Position numbers and translations under genes: made by a program. A stretch of 64,000 nucleotides of DNA from NCBI RefSeq assembly GCF_000765665.2, contig NZ_JROZ02000005.1:49348-113347 (forward strand), given 5' to 3'. Origin of the DNA: Helicobacter sp. MIT 05-5293 (GTDB lineage Bacteria > Campylobacterota > Campylobacteria > Campylobacterales > Helicobacteraceae). Positions 25,866 through 34,329 of this stretch are shown here, piece by piece. Each line of letters starts with the position of its first letter. Within the stretch, counting starts at the first letter, position 1. The notes beneath the pieces were generated by a model that saw only the letters and a list, made by a program, of their open reading frames with translations, searched no databases and was not told the DNA's origin.

Positions 25866-26918
25866 TTAGGTATCAGTTCTAAATTTAACTTGAAAATTGA
25901 TAATAAAATCCCTTTCCTCCTCACTTAACCCATATAAAGGACAAAGGATAGAATCTATCTCATCGATAATAGGCTTTGATTTGCGTATGATATAGGTTTT
26001 CACACCATTCCGATACTCTGCATTTGCTTCTAAATCTCCCTCGTATCTCTCCCCCAAATCGCGCAAACTCTCAATAATAGTATTACCAAAATACGGGATA
26101 GGAAAGGATTCAAACTCATAAATATAGCTATGCCTCCCCTCTGAATACAAATTTCTATACCACCAAAAAAGTGTGCTAGACATTATCGCTACAAGCACTT
26201 GAGATTCTGTTGCAAAAAATGATTTTTGCGTGGTAGAGCTTGTAGTTGAATAGCTTGTGTATAAATCATAGTATCGCCCACCTGTGCTTCTATAATACAC
26301 TTTTTCCTCACCTTGCATCAGCTCCTTAAATGTGCATTTATGAGTATAGAGTTTATGCAAAATGTCTTTTTCTGTCTTTAAGCCAATTTTTGCAAACGCC
26401 CCCTCTTTAACAAAATCTAGGCTATTTATAAAGCAAAGATTATCAATGATACTTTGAATAGGCGTGTTTTTATCTCTTAAATTTACTTGTGTAGTAAGTA
26501 AATTTTTGCAGGGGCTGAAAGTCTTTGTAAAAGTTATGATAGATACCCTTTGGTCGGCATTGAGGAAGATTCTAGCGGGAGAATTGCCATAGCTACTTAC
26601 TTTTATCTGCTCACATTGACTTAAAAGCAATTTATGCAAGTTAGCATTCGATTTAGAGCTTGTAATACTAATAGGCGTGATAAAGCTTAAAACTCCTAAT
26701 CCTAAGAGATTATAACCCAACTCTACAAAGAATTTATAGCTATCGAGTGCGCCGCTAATGGTGTATTTATAAATACCCTTGTATATTTGTTTCTTATCGC
26801 CCATATCTGCTCCATACGGCGGATTGCCCAGCACGATGTCCCAGCCTTGCGAAGATTCATCATTTAATGCCCCCCCCCCCCAGCAGCGTTTTTCGCCGCT
26901 TTGACGCCAAACATCCAC
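25866..26918 (-). CDS. C-terminal half of phase-variable adenine methyltransferase (catalytic NPPY and target recognition)
   Basis: This frame carries motif IV as GWDIVLGNPPYGADMG, then GVLSFITPISITSS, a specificity region with YRSTGGRYYDLY and STLFWWYRNLY, and FESFPIPYFG as in Eco57I/TaqI-type enzymes. It ends EIDSILCPLYGLSEEERDF. Coding continues from the 26864-29335 gene only if the poly-G at 26870-26881 holds 10 or 13 G; with the 12 seen it is out of frame. The first residues of the open frame (up to the tract) are an out-of-frame shadow. Likely not made in this state, unless by slippage. Confidence 0.8.
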   Translation of the reverse strand: MDVWRQSGEKRCWGGGALNDESSQGWDIVLGNPPYGADMGDKKQIYKGIYKYTISGALDSYKFFVELGYNLLGLGVLSFITPISITSSKSNANLHKLLLSQCEQIKVSSYGNSPARIFLNADQRVSIITFTKTFSPCKNLLTTQVNLRDKNTPIQSIIDNLCFINSLDFVKEGAFAKIGLKTEKDILHKLYTHKCTFKELMQGEEKVYYRSTGGRYYDLYTSYSTTSSTTQKSFFATESQVLVAIMSSTLFWWYRNLYSEGRHSYIYEFESFPIPYFGNTIIESLRDLGERYEGDLEANAEYRNGVKTYIIRKSKPIIDEIDSILCPLYGLSEEERDFIINFQVKFRTDT

Positions 26919-29335
26919 TCACTATCGAAAAACTCCGCGACAGAATGCGGGTCGAAAGGATTCCACGAAAGCAAAGGATTGCTTGAAAAATCCCCTTTAG
27001 AAGTGTGCCACACACTTTGCATTTTTTTAGCGATTTCATCTCTTAGCTTGAGATAGGCAGATTCTAGCTCTTGCTTATTTTGAGCGTCAAAGGTGCGCTC
27101 CCGCAGGGCTTTAAGACGAGCCATATCCTCTGCATAGCCTATATAGCCTAGCCCCTCTTGCTTAGGCAGCGGAATAAGACTATTCGCACTGATAAACTTA
27201 AACTCCAAGTTTGGCAAAGGCTGTATGTCATCATTAGGCGCATCGCAAATGAGTGAGAGGAAGCAGCGCAAACGCGCTATTTCAGTCGCCATGGGTTGGA
27301 TATCGACACCGAAGATGTTGTTTTGTAAGATATTAAGCTTTCTTTCATAAAGCGAGGGCATTGGCGTTGTATTCGAGCGATAAATTGCAGATTCTGCACT
27401 CTCGGCTCGGTCATTTAGGCTTACTAAACTCCCTTCGCCTCGAGTTTGAAAACTACAATTTCTCATCTCGACTACTTCCGCCTGTGAATCTTTCCCTTTG
27501 CCTTGATTTTCATCTTGTTTCAAAAACAGATTCTTATAATGTGGAGAGAAATCTTTTTTGAGCACAAAATCTGCAGAATGGGATTCTAAGCTTCCAAGAT
27601 TTTTCAAGTGTGGGTCAGTTGCCAACGCAACGGACGCGGTGGGGCTTTGAGAATCGTGCAAGTTGGATTGGCATTCTAAGGTTGTAGATGAATTTTTGGG
27701 GGTTGTGCTTTGGTCAAGTGGAGAGTCTTTACTTTGCAAAACTGCTTGAGAATCTAAGCTTCCAAGATTTGCGGTGGGGCTTTGAGGGTTTTTAGAAAAT
27801 TTTGGGGGTGAGGCTAGGCTGTGCGCCTGCGAACCCTCAAAATTTTCTAAATCGCTTGAATGCTCACCCAAAGCTGAAGTTTCACCAAGTGCGGTTTGTA
27901 TTTCGAGCAATTCGCTAAGCATTCCCAGCGGAAACGCCCCGCTCCCGCACGCCGGATCAAGGATCTTTAGAGAATCTAGCACCGATAAAATCTCGCGCGA
28001 TTCACAAGGCGAAATCTCTGAAGCGTCCTTGTCAAATGTCAGCTTTTCAAGTGCAGATTCTGCAATATTCGTGCGGTTTTTGAGACTTTCACAAAGTGAA
28101 GACGCACACATATAAGAGACTATCTCTCGCGGCGTATAGTAGCTCCCTGTGGCTTTGCGCAAGTCTTTGTCATCTTTAAGATTATCAGTAAAAAGCACCG
28201 ATAAAAGATTCTCAAACACCATTCCCAAAAGCTCGGGGTCAAGCCCGACTTCTTGGCTTAAAGGCGTGGATTCACTCAAAGTAAAATGATAGCCCCTAAA
28301 AGTCTCAAAAAGCTTTTCAAAGCAAGGATTAGGGATTTGCAAGGTGTTGATATAGCTTTGTGGGCTTTTAGGGTTATAGTAGTCGCTTTTATGCGGGGCA
28401 AAAAGTCCGCCATTAAGATAAGGGATAGAATCTAAAAGCTTAGTGATAGATTCTGGCAAGAAACCATAATCCCTTTTATCCGCGTGGGTGTTAAGCGTGC
28501 CAAAAAAGAGCGGTTCGCACACTTCGTGATAGTAGTTTTCACTTAAAGTGCTATCCCAAAGTTTGGAGCTAATCAAGCCCTTTTTCTCCAAAAATTGGCA
28601 AAAAAGTAGCCGTGAGATAAGCCTTAGGACAAACTCACGCTTAAGCTTGATAAACTCCTTATCTTGCGCATTTTGCATCTCTTGAGGCAAGATGATACAA
28701 TCGCAAAAATCCAAAAACCGCTCCCTAATCTCTTTAAAGAATTTATCATTGAGCGTCTCAATGCTTAAGGCTTCAAGCAGGCTTTGATAGAATCTATCAA
28801 GGGGGAGGTCTTGGGTGTAGAGGTTTGTCAGTGCGTGGAGATTCTGAATATGCGCGGGGTGCGGCGTATGCAATGAAATGTCTTTAATCAGTGTGATTTT
28901 CTCTACCACATCGACTTTTTGCTTTGTTTGCTGGGATAGTCGGCGCGTGGCAAAGGCGATAGAGAGAGTGTCTGCACTTAGGAAAAAGAGAATGTTATAG
29001 CTTGATATTACCCTATTGATAGCCTTTGTGGCGGATACGAGGTCGGCTTTGTGATGGCTTGAAGTGGGGATTAGGCTAAAGGCTAGGTTTGTGTGTCCGC
29101 TTTGGGCTTCTTGGAGGTGAGATTCTGAATCTGTGGTCGTAAAGTAGATGATTGCCTTTTCAAAGCTAAATGCGCTTAGTGCGGGATTAGTGTTAAGAGG
29201 TAAAAGCGCGTGTGTCCCTCCTTGTCTAAGATTTGCAAAGCCAAAAAGTTCGCTCAAGAAGTCTTTGAAGTGATGGCGGAGGTTGTCATCAGTCGCTAAA
29301 ATGCTTAAGTAGGATTGGATAGATTCTTTTGTCAT
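26864..29335 (-). CDS. N-terminal half of phase-variable adenine methyltransferase (motif I), frame off
   Basis: 823 aa. The N-terminal 450 residues are helical and resemble the helical N-domain of large single-chain methyltransferases; GSYYTPREIVSYM leads to motif I (LDPACGSGAF, near residue 458). The next conserved part, NIFGVDIQPMATEIARLRC, comes only near 673. Between lies a low-complexity insert with repeated NLGSL and SQSPTA. The frame then hits the G12 tract and ends AAGGGGH-stop. ATG overlaps the previous gene's TGA by four bases. Confidence 0.82.
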   Translation of the reverse strand: MTKESIQSYLSILATDDNLRHHFKDFLSELFGFANLRQGGTHALLPLNTNPALSAFSFEKAIIYFTTTDSESHLQEAQSGHTNLAFSLIPTSSHHKADLVSATKAINRVISSYNILFFLSADTLSIAFATRRLSQQTKQKVDVVEKITLIKDISLHTPHPAHIQNLHALTNLYTQDLPLDRFYQSLLEALSIETLNDKFFKEIRERFLDFCDCIILPQEMQNAQDKEFIKLKREFVLRLISRLLFCQFLEKKGLISSKLWDSTLSENYYHEVCEPLFFGTLNTHADKRDYGFLPESITKLLDSIPYLNGGLFAPHKSDYYNPKSPQSYINTLQIPNPCFEKLFETFRGYHFTLSESTPLSQEVGLDPELLGMVFENLLSVLFTDNLKDDKDLRKATGSYYTPREIVSYMCASSLCESLKNRTNIAESALEKLTFDKDASEISPCESREILSVLDSLKILDPACGSGAFPLGMLSELLEIQTALGETSALGEHSSDLENFEGSQAHSLASPPKFSKNPQSPTANLGSLDSQAVLQSKDSPLDQSTTPKNSSTTLECQSNLHDSQSPTASVALATDPHLKNLGSLESHSADFVLKKDFSPHYKNLFLKQDENQGKGKDSQAEVVEMRNCSFQTRGEGSLVSLNDRAESAESAIYRSNTTPMPSLYERKLNILQNNIFGVDIQPMATEIARLRCFLSLICDAPNDDIQPLPNLEFKFISANSLIPLPKQEGLGYIGYAEDMARLKALRERTFDAQNKQELESAYLKLRDEIAKKMQSVWHTSKGDFSSNPLLSWNPFDPHSVAEFFDSEWMFGVKAAKNAAGGGGH
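26870..26881. repeat. Phase-variation tract, 12 C (12 G in methyltransferase)
   Basis: C12 on the plus strand. On the coding strand the gene reads through only with 10 or 13 G. With 11 or 12 it terminates within a few codons after the tract. The tract lies between motif I and the catalytic NPPY. Confidence 0.95.
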
Positions 29336-31035
29336 CGCACACCTCCTGTGCTTTTGTGAGTTTTATTTGCGTTTTCGATAATGGCGATTTCTTCTTGAGT
29401 CAAGTCATAGAGGGCATAGACTAGAGAGTCAATGCGAGATTGCAAGCTCTCAATATCTCGCCCGCTTCGTGGTGCGGAAAATCGGATTAAAGGAGGCAGT
29501 AGTGCCTCCACCGATTTGGAGCTAGAAGCGGAAATAGCGAGGCTCTCCCCTTGATTGCCAAAAAGAAAAAGCGGCGGCTTTATTCTTTTTGGGGCTAAGG
29601 GGAGCGGGGAGGGGATAAACCCTTTTTCTTTTTGCGATAAAGAAAAAGAATCTTTGTTTTTAGAATCTTGGGATTGTGTATTTGTGAGATTCTTCGGTAT
29701 AAAGCCCTTGTGATGACAAGAATTGAGAGCTAAAATCTCATCGACTAAAGCGATAAAAGGCTCTTGATCTTTAGGAGCTATAGGCTTGATAGGGATTTCA
29801 CTAAGCGGGGTCTGATAGAGTTCTAAATTTTCTCCTTTTCTCTTGCCTTTATGATAAAGCCAAAAGTAATAAAGCTTAGAATTAAGCAAAGCAAGGATAT
29901 ATTTTAGGCTAAATTCTGAATCTACTGAAGTGATAAAATACACATCAGCACTTGCATACCAAGAGACTTCATTGTAGCCAAAGGTATTGGTTTTACTTCG
30001 TTGGGGCGCAACGATTTTGGCGGTCTCGAAAATCTCTTGTTTTCGAGACCGCCACAGCGACCACCACAGCCTACTACCTTTATGCACTTCTCTGCGTTCC
30101 TCTAAGTTAGCTTTGAAGTTTGATAAATGCTCTAAAATATGCGGGATAGAATCTTGGCTTTCTTTACCCGTGAGATAAAGGAAATATTGACTGGATTTGA
30201 GTTTGGTTGTATATTTTTGTATATCAGAGTTTTTAAAACAAGGCTTAAGATAGGCTTTCTCTAAATTTTTTGCCCTAGCTTCTGCTTCACTCACAACATA
30301 AATACCATTGCCCTTTTTCAAACCTATATCTTGCCAATGGTAAGTCTCTAGATGCTTTTGCGTTACTTTATCTGCCCCGCTTACAATGCCTTGATTAATC
30401 GCGCAAATTTCGCCAAGTGCTTTAGAATCTGTCTTAAGTTTGATAAAAACAGATTCCATAATATCATTTTTGGGGCTTAAGCGCATATAGGATTCTTCAC
30501 TTTCATATAAACTATCGCTTTTAAAGTGTGCGATAAGGTTTAAATCTTTCAAAGTGTCTTTGAGATTTTTTACAAGATTTGAGGCTTTAAAATGATATAT
30601 TTGGGCTTCTTCTTGAGGGGCTTTACTAAGAATGCTTATGGCATTATGCTGCCCTGTCGCACTCTTGAAGACTTTATGCTCATTAAAATTAATAAAAGTT
30701 TTGATATTGGCATTTTGTTTTAGCTCTTCTCTTAATTTTCTACCACCTTGTGCTGTGGGGAAATAATTTGTAGTGATAAAGCTTAGGATTCCATTTGTTT
30801 TAAGCAAATCATAAAAACACCGATGAAAAAAGAAATAAAAATAATCCATTTTGCCTTGATAGCATTCTCTTAGCTCACTATTTTTGACCTTTTGGAATAT
30901 CTCTCTATTGCCTTTTTCGCCTATGAAAGGGGGATTACCTAGCACGATGTCCCAGCCCTCTTCATTATGGCTAAAGTCAGATTCTAACGCTTCTTGCGCA
31001 GTTGTATTGAAAGATGTAGTCGATAGCTCATTCAT
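29332..31035 (-). CDS. Methyltransferase-like protein with NPPF and TaqI-type specificity domain but no motif I
   Basis: 567 aa. It starts almost directly at motif IV (GWDIVLGNPPFIGEKG, near residue 28) and lacks the N-terminal S-adenosylmethionine motif I found in the downstream gene. A TaqI-type C-terminal recognition region follows: PCFKNSDIQKYT, IVAPQRSKTN, YILALLNSKLYYFWLYHKG. Residues about 450-525 are a low-complexity insert with palindromic DNA, then SRIDSLVYALYDLTQEEIA and a GGVR end. It overlaps the helicase stop and the next ATG by four bases each. It may be an alternative specificity half for the next gene. Confidence 0.78.
   Translation of the reverse strand: MNELSTTSFNTTAQEALESDFSHNEEGWDIVLGNPPFIGEKGNREIFQKVKNSELRECYQGKMDYFYFFFHRCFYDLLKTNGILSFITTNYFPTAQGGRKLREELKQNANIKTFINFNEHKVFKSATGQHNAISILSKAPQEEAQIYHFKASNLVKNLKDTLKDLNLIAHFKSDSLYESEESYMRLSPKNDIMESVFIKLKTDSKALGEICAINQGIVSGADKVTQKHLETYHWQDIGLKKGNGIYVVSEAEARAKNLEKAYLKPCFKNSDIQKYTTKLKSSQYFLYLTGKESQDSIPHILEHLSNFKANLEERREVHKGSRLWWSLWRSRKQEIFETAKIVAPQRSKTNTFGYNEVSWYASADVYFITSVDSEFSLKYILALLNSKLYYFWLYHKGKRKGENLELYQTPLSEIPIKPIAPKDQEPFIALVDEILALNSCHHKGFIPKNLTNTQSQDSKNKDSFSLSQKEKGFIPSPLPLAPKRIKPPLFLFGNQGESLAISASSSKSVEALLPPLIRFSAPRSGRDIESLQSRIDSLVYALYDLTQEEIAIIENANKTHKSTGGVR
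29479..29517. repeat. Two-step palindrome inside the methyltransferase gene
   Basis: AAATCGG (29479-29485) pairs with CCGATTT (29511-29517), and inside it GGAGGCA (29492-29498) pairs with TGCCTCC (29503-29509) around GTAG. The form is REP-like, within the low-complexity insert of the coding sequence. Confidence 0.8.
29622..29648. repeat. 10-bp perfect inverted repeat in the same insert
   Basis: CTTTTTCTTT (29622-29631) and AAAGAAAAAG (29639-29648) with a seven-base loop TTGCGAT. Confidence 0.85.
30018..30054. repeat. 15-bp perfect inverted repeat in the specificity region
   Basis: TGGCGGTCTCGAAAA (30018-30032) and its exact reverse complement (30040-30054) around the 7-base loop TCTCTTG. 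It lies within codons for WRSRKQEIFETA in the recognition domain. Confidence 0.9.
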
Positions 31036-33188
31036 CGCACACCTCCTGCGCTTTGTCCGCCTAAAGCGCGTAGAGATTCAAAATCGGGATTGAGCAAAAG
31101 CCACGCGATAAGCTTAAAGTGGCGATCTTTTATCTCAAAAAGCCCTCCATCGCTTTTTTTGGCTTGAGCGAGACTTTGCTCGTGGGTTTGGATTTGGCTA
31201 TTAAGCTGCTGGGTGAGTCGCTCAAATATGTCTTTGAAAATGGAGAGGTTTTTAAAATCATTTGTCAAATCCTCTAAAGGCGCAAAGAGGCTTGCTTCTT
31301 TGCTCTCTATGTCTTTTAAATGGCTTAGGGCGCGTAAAGTAGCCGCTCCCTTATCACTCGCACGCGATTTTAGCTTGCGTGTGCTTAAGTCAAAGAGTGT
31401 GCAATAGTAGGCTTTAGAATCTATCTCTTGCACAAAAGCTAAAAGATGATTTTGATGATTTTGCGGTAAATGCGGGGCAATGGAGAAAATGCCATCAGGC
31501 AAGGAGCTTAAAGGAGCATCAAAAGAATGCGACAGCTCCCCTAGCACAGATTCAAGGGTGATAAATTGAAGAAGCTTGTTTTCTTCTTCAATACATATAC
31601 TCTCACTCTCAAGGCTTTTATAGGCAGCTTTGCGCTTTTTCTCAAAGGCTTTACGCTCTTTTTCTAGCTTTATGCTGTGAGGGTCGTTAATCGCAGTCGC
31701 ACTTTGAGCGGCTAGGATTTTGAATTTGAGCTTAGATTCAAGCTGGATATAAGAATCTAACTCAACATTGGGGAAAAAATGCGTGATGTGATTGATAGCG
31801 TGAAGTGAGCCGATACGCCATATCCGCCCTATGCGCTGAATGCTACGCACAGGATTAAAGGCAATGTCCCAATTGAGCAGATTCTTACAATCCTGCAAGT
31901 TCGCGCCCTCGCTTAGACAATCACTCGCTATTAAAATGTGAATTTGCTGCTCGTGGGGTTTTAGCTCGTATTTGAGTGAGCGCGGGGAGAATCTATTTTT
32001 ACACGAGATAAACTCTTGAGGCTTTGTGTTTCCACTGATAGATTCTATAATATAGTGTGGATAATCCCTCCTAAGCGCATCTTTAATCGCTTCTGTGGTA
32101 GGGATAGATTCAGAAAAGATAAGAAGCTTTTGAGATGCAATATCAGGGATAGCATCAATGATTTCTCTAAGCTTTTGGTATTTTTCACAAGTTTGGAAGT
32201 CTCTTTGTGGCGCGTAGCTTTCAAGCTTTGCAGCAATGCGCTCTAAAAGCTCTAAATCGCGCCGTATGACTTCTGCAAACTCCGCGCTTAAGCTGCCTAA
32301 AAAGCCCTTTTCTTTGATAGAAGCCAAACGCGTGGGGAAAGGCACATCAGGCTCTTCTAAGTCATCTTGAGGCTTAGAATCTGCTTCAAAATCAATATGA
32401 TTAAGATAGCTACGATGATAGGTAATGATTTTTTCAATTGTAGGCTTAAAAGCATCAAGTGAACTCTCTAGGGATTTGAGTAGCGACATACAGATAAAAC
32501 CGCGTGGGGTGGTGTATTCGCCAAGATTCTCTAATTGTTTATCAGAAAGTTGCGCTCTAATGTCATCAGGCAGAAATTTATAAGGGTCATAGATACTAAA
32601 AGAAATGACTTGCGATTGCTCTGTATTCTCGCTTAAGCCAAGCAGTTGGCTAAGCCTTTCAAAGCTAAAATCAATGCTAGGCGGGATAGATGAGAGCGCA
32701 TAAGACTTAATATCTTGCTCTGGCATATCCTTGTTTAATGCCTTAAGATAGCCTTTTATCTGCTCACTGGAGCGAGAGAAAATCAAATGTGTAAGCTTGA
32801 AGTAGTCATCTTCAAGCTCTAAATCCTCCTCTGAATCGAGAGATTCAAGGGCTTTTTGTGCGCTCTGGCAAATGTCTTGAGGGGCAAGTGTGGTATGGGT
32901 GATATTATCAGAGATAATATCAGATTTGAGGCGGAGTTGATTAGCTAAATCAAGGAAGCTGTTGTTAATCGGGGTCGCTGAAAGGAGTAAAATCTTTGCG
33001 TTTGCATTGAGATTGCTTTTAAGTTTTTGGTAGCCATTTTGTTTAAGATTTTTTGTGCGGGGTTCGCCGTTGCGGAGGTTATGCGACTCATCAATGACAA
33101 TGAGATGGGCGCCTTTAAGGCGGATTCTTTGAATGTCAGAGGGACTTTGTGCCTCATAATAGCTAAGAATCTGCACTCTTTGCGCCAT
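31032..33188 (-). CDS. SNF2/DEAH helicase, C-terminal part of interrupted PLD-helicase
   Basis: 718 aa from an internal ATG. Helicase motif II VIDESHNLRN, motif III LLLSATPINN, and the second RecA domain with LIASDCLSEGANLQDC and RSIQRIGRIWRIG (motifs V and VI) are intact. The reading frame is continuous with the upstream ORF except for one TAA at 33248-33246; bases on both sides read as one protein (NLCA-stop-WASYFEPN). Restriction-type helicases translocate DNA to bring nuclease and methyltransferase together. The stop codon of this gene overlaps the next ATG. Confidence 0.82.
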   Translation of the reverse strand: MAQRVQILSYYEAQSPSDIQRIRLKGAHLIVIDESHNLRNGEPRTKNLKQNGYQKLKSNLNANAKILLLSATPINNSFLDLANQLRLKSDIISDNITHTTLAPQDICQSAQKALESLDSEEDLELEDDYFKLTHLIFSRSSEQIKGYLKALNKDMPEQDIKSYALSSIPPSIDFSFERLSQLLGLSENTEQSQVISFSIYDPYKFLPDDIRAQLSDKQLENLGEYTTPRGFICMSLLKSLESSLDAFKPTIEKIITYHRSYLNHIDFEADSKPQDDLEEPDVPFPTRLASIKEKGFLGSLSAEFAEVIRRDLELLERIAAKLESYAPQRDFQTCEKYQKLREIIDAIPDIASQKLLIFSESIPTTEAIKDALRRDYPHYIIESISGNTKPQEFISCKNRFSPRSLKYELKPHEQQIHILIASDCLSEGANLQDCKNLLNWDIAFNPVRSIQRIGRIWRIGSLHAINHITHFFPNVELDSYIQLESKLKFKILAAQSATAINDPHSIKLEKERKAFEKKRKAAYKSLESESICIEEENKLLQFITLESVLGELSHSFDAPLSSLPDGIFSIAPHLPQNHQNHLLAFVQEIDSKAYYCTLFDLSTRKLKSRASDKGAATLRALSHLKDIESKEASLFAPLEDLTNDFKNLSIFKDIFERLTQQLNSQIQTHEQSLAQAKKSDGGLFEIKDRHFKLIAWLLLNPDFESLRALGGQSAGGVR

Positions 33189-33245
33189 TCCAACGACAAA
33201 ATTAGAGTGCGGTGTGTGGGCGTTAGGCTCAAAATAACTCGCCCA

Positions 33246-34254
33246 TTATGCGCAGAGATTTTTAGGAGCGATGATAGTAATACCATCATAAATACTCGCT
33301 ACACCTAGCGCAGTGAGGGTTTTTCCCGCGCCCACAGAATCTGCCAAAAGCGCGATACCATAGCGTTTAAGGCGACTTATAAGCTCCCGTGCCGCTAAAG
33401 CTTGAAAATCATAAAGCCCAAAGGCTTCCACTGCTGTTTGCAAGGCTTGAGATTCTGTGCGTGTGGGGGATTCTTGCTTAGGGAGGGTGGATAGAATCTT
33501 GCTAAAAATATCTTTAGGAGAGTGATAAAAAAAGCTCGTATGAAGCATATCAAGCACTTCTTGCTTACAAGATGTGCTTTGGTCGCGGATTGATTCAAAA
33601 TAATTAAGAGCTTCTTGCGTATCCCTTTTGCTATCACAAAGGAGATTGAGCTCTTTATTGCTTTTATCACCATAAATCCCTAAACCACTTGCAGTAAAAT
33701 TTGAACTCCCGATAATTGCACTTTGTTGATAAGGGCTTTGCACAATGTAAAGCTTGGAATGCAGCAGGACATTATTTGCCCTAAGATTTAGAATCTCGAC
33801 ATTGGCATTTGCGATAAAATGATGAGCAATCCTCGCATCGGTGATACATTGGAGCTGATAGTCAAAATCTTTGACAGACATATCAAAGGGGTCATTATGC
33901 AAATCAAAGCTAAGAGTCGGCGTGTGATTTTCACTCGGCTCTAACCTGCCGATGATAAGACAAAATGAGCGCAAAAGATGTGCATATCGGCTAAACTCCA
34001 CGAATGCTTTTGCATTGAAAAAGCCACTGATGATAGAGAGTGAAACTTGAGGATTAGAATCTGCAAAGTTTTTATCTTTGAGAGAATCTGCATGGTGGCT
34101 CTGCGCGCTATAAGCCTCTATCAGAGAAATAAGGCGTGTAAAAAGAGTGTTGGGATTTTGGTTAGTGATGAGGTTTGAAGAAAGGTTAGGATTGCTGCTT
34201 AGGTAAAGCCCCCCCCCCCCGCTCAAATGTCGTATTTGCGGTGTTTTGATACAT
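33246..34254 (-). CDS. PLD-type nuclease plus helicase motif I, N-terminal part of interrupted PLD-helicase
   Basis: The N-terminal domain (to about residue 230) is PLD-like, with LHSKLYIV and IIGSSNFTASG, an HxK...GSxN half-site whose usual Asp is missing. LLADSVGAGKTLTALG (near 295) is helicase Walker A. The likely start is the ATG at 34254: AAGGAG lies seven bases upstream and a TATAAT further up. From that start the G12 tract at 34209-34220 is out of frame (11 or 14 would be in frame). A TTG at 34226 keeps the frame but has no ribosome site. The frame ends at an in-frame TAA (33246). Confidence 0.8.
34209..34220. repeat. Phase-variation tract, 12 C (12 G in helicase gene 5' end)
   Basis: C12 on the plus strand, 11 codons after the ATG at 34254. 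Eleven or fourteen G would join that ATG to the long PLD-helicase frame; with 12 the product ends after 22 codons. Confidence 0.95.
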
Positions 34255-34261
34255 TTATCTG

Positions 34262-34287
34262 CTCCTTGGTTTTAGAAATAAATTATA
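34262..34287 (-). promoter_or_regulatory. Promoter -10 and ribosome site of the PLD-helicase operon
   Basis: On the minus strand TATAAT (34287-34282) is followed by AAGGAG (ending near 34262) and the ATG at 34254. This supports the upstream start. Confidence 0.6.
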
Positions 34288-34329
34288 TAAGGTTATTGAT
34301 AAATTACTTCTTTTTTTGAATCAAGATTC

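Noticed and set aside
25763..25880. A reading frame across the gap after the methyltransferase (ELIPNKEVRDEVINAILYG) as a gene
   Set aside because: Only about 35 codons, no start and no recognisable family; it may be a remnant but cannot be supported as a gene.
26864..26918. The residues before the poly-G in the 25866-26918 frame as a true N-terminus
   Set aside because: They are the out-of-frame reading of the upstream methyltransferase; the natural join is through the tract.
27560..27800. Repeated short sequences in the methyltransferase as a CRISPR or insertion element
   Set aside because: Only two copies of each, in frame within a long ORF and without inverted ends or transposase; local duplication explains them.
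34209..34226. TTG at 34226 as the real start of the PLD-helicase
   Set aside because: No ribosome site, while an ATG at 34254 has AAGGAG and a -10; the TTG only appears because the tract is out of phase.
25866..34254. Calling the operon DISARM
   Set aside because: No DrmA or DrmB-like genes are present, and PLD and helicase are one protein; only a distant resemblance in parts.
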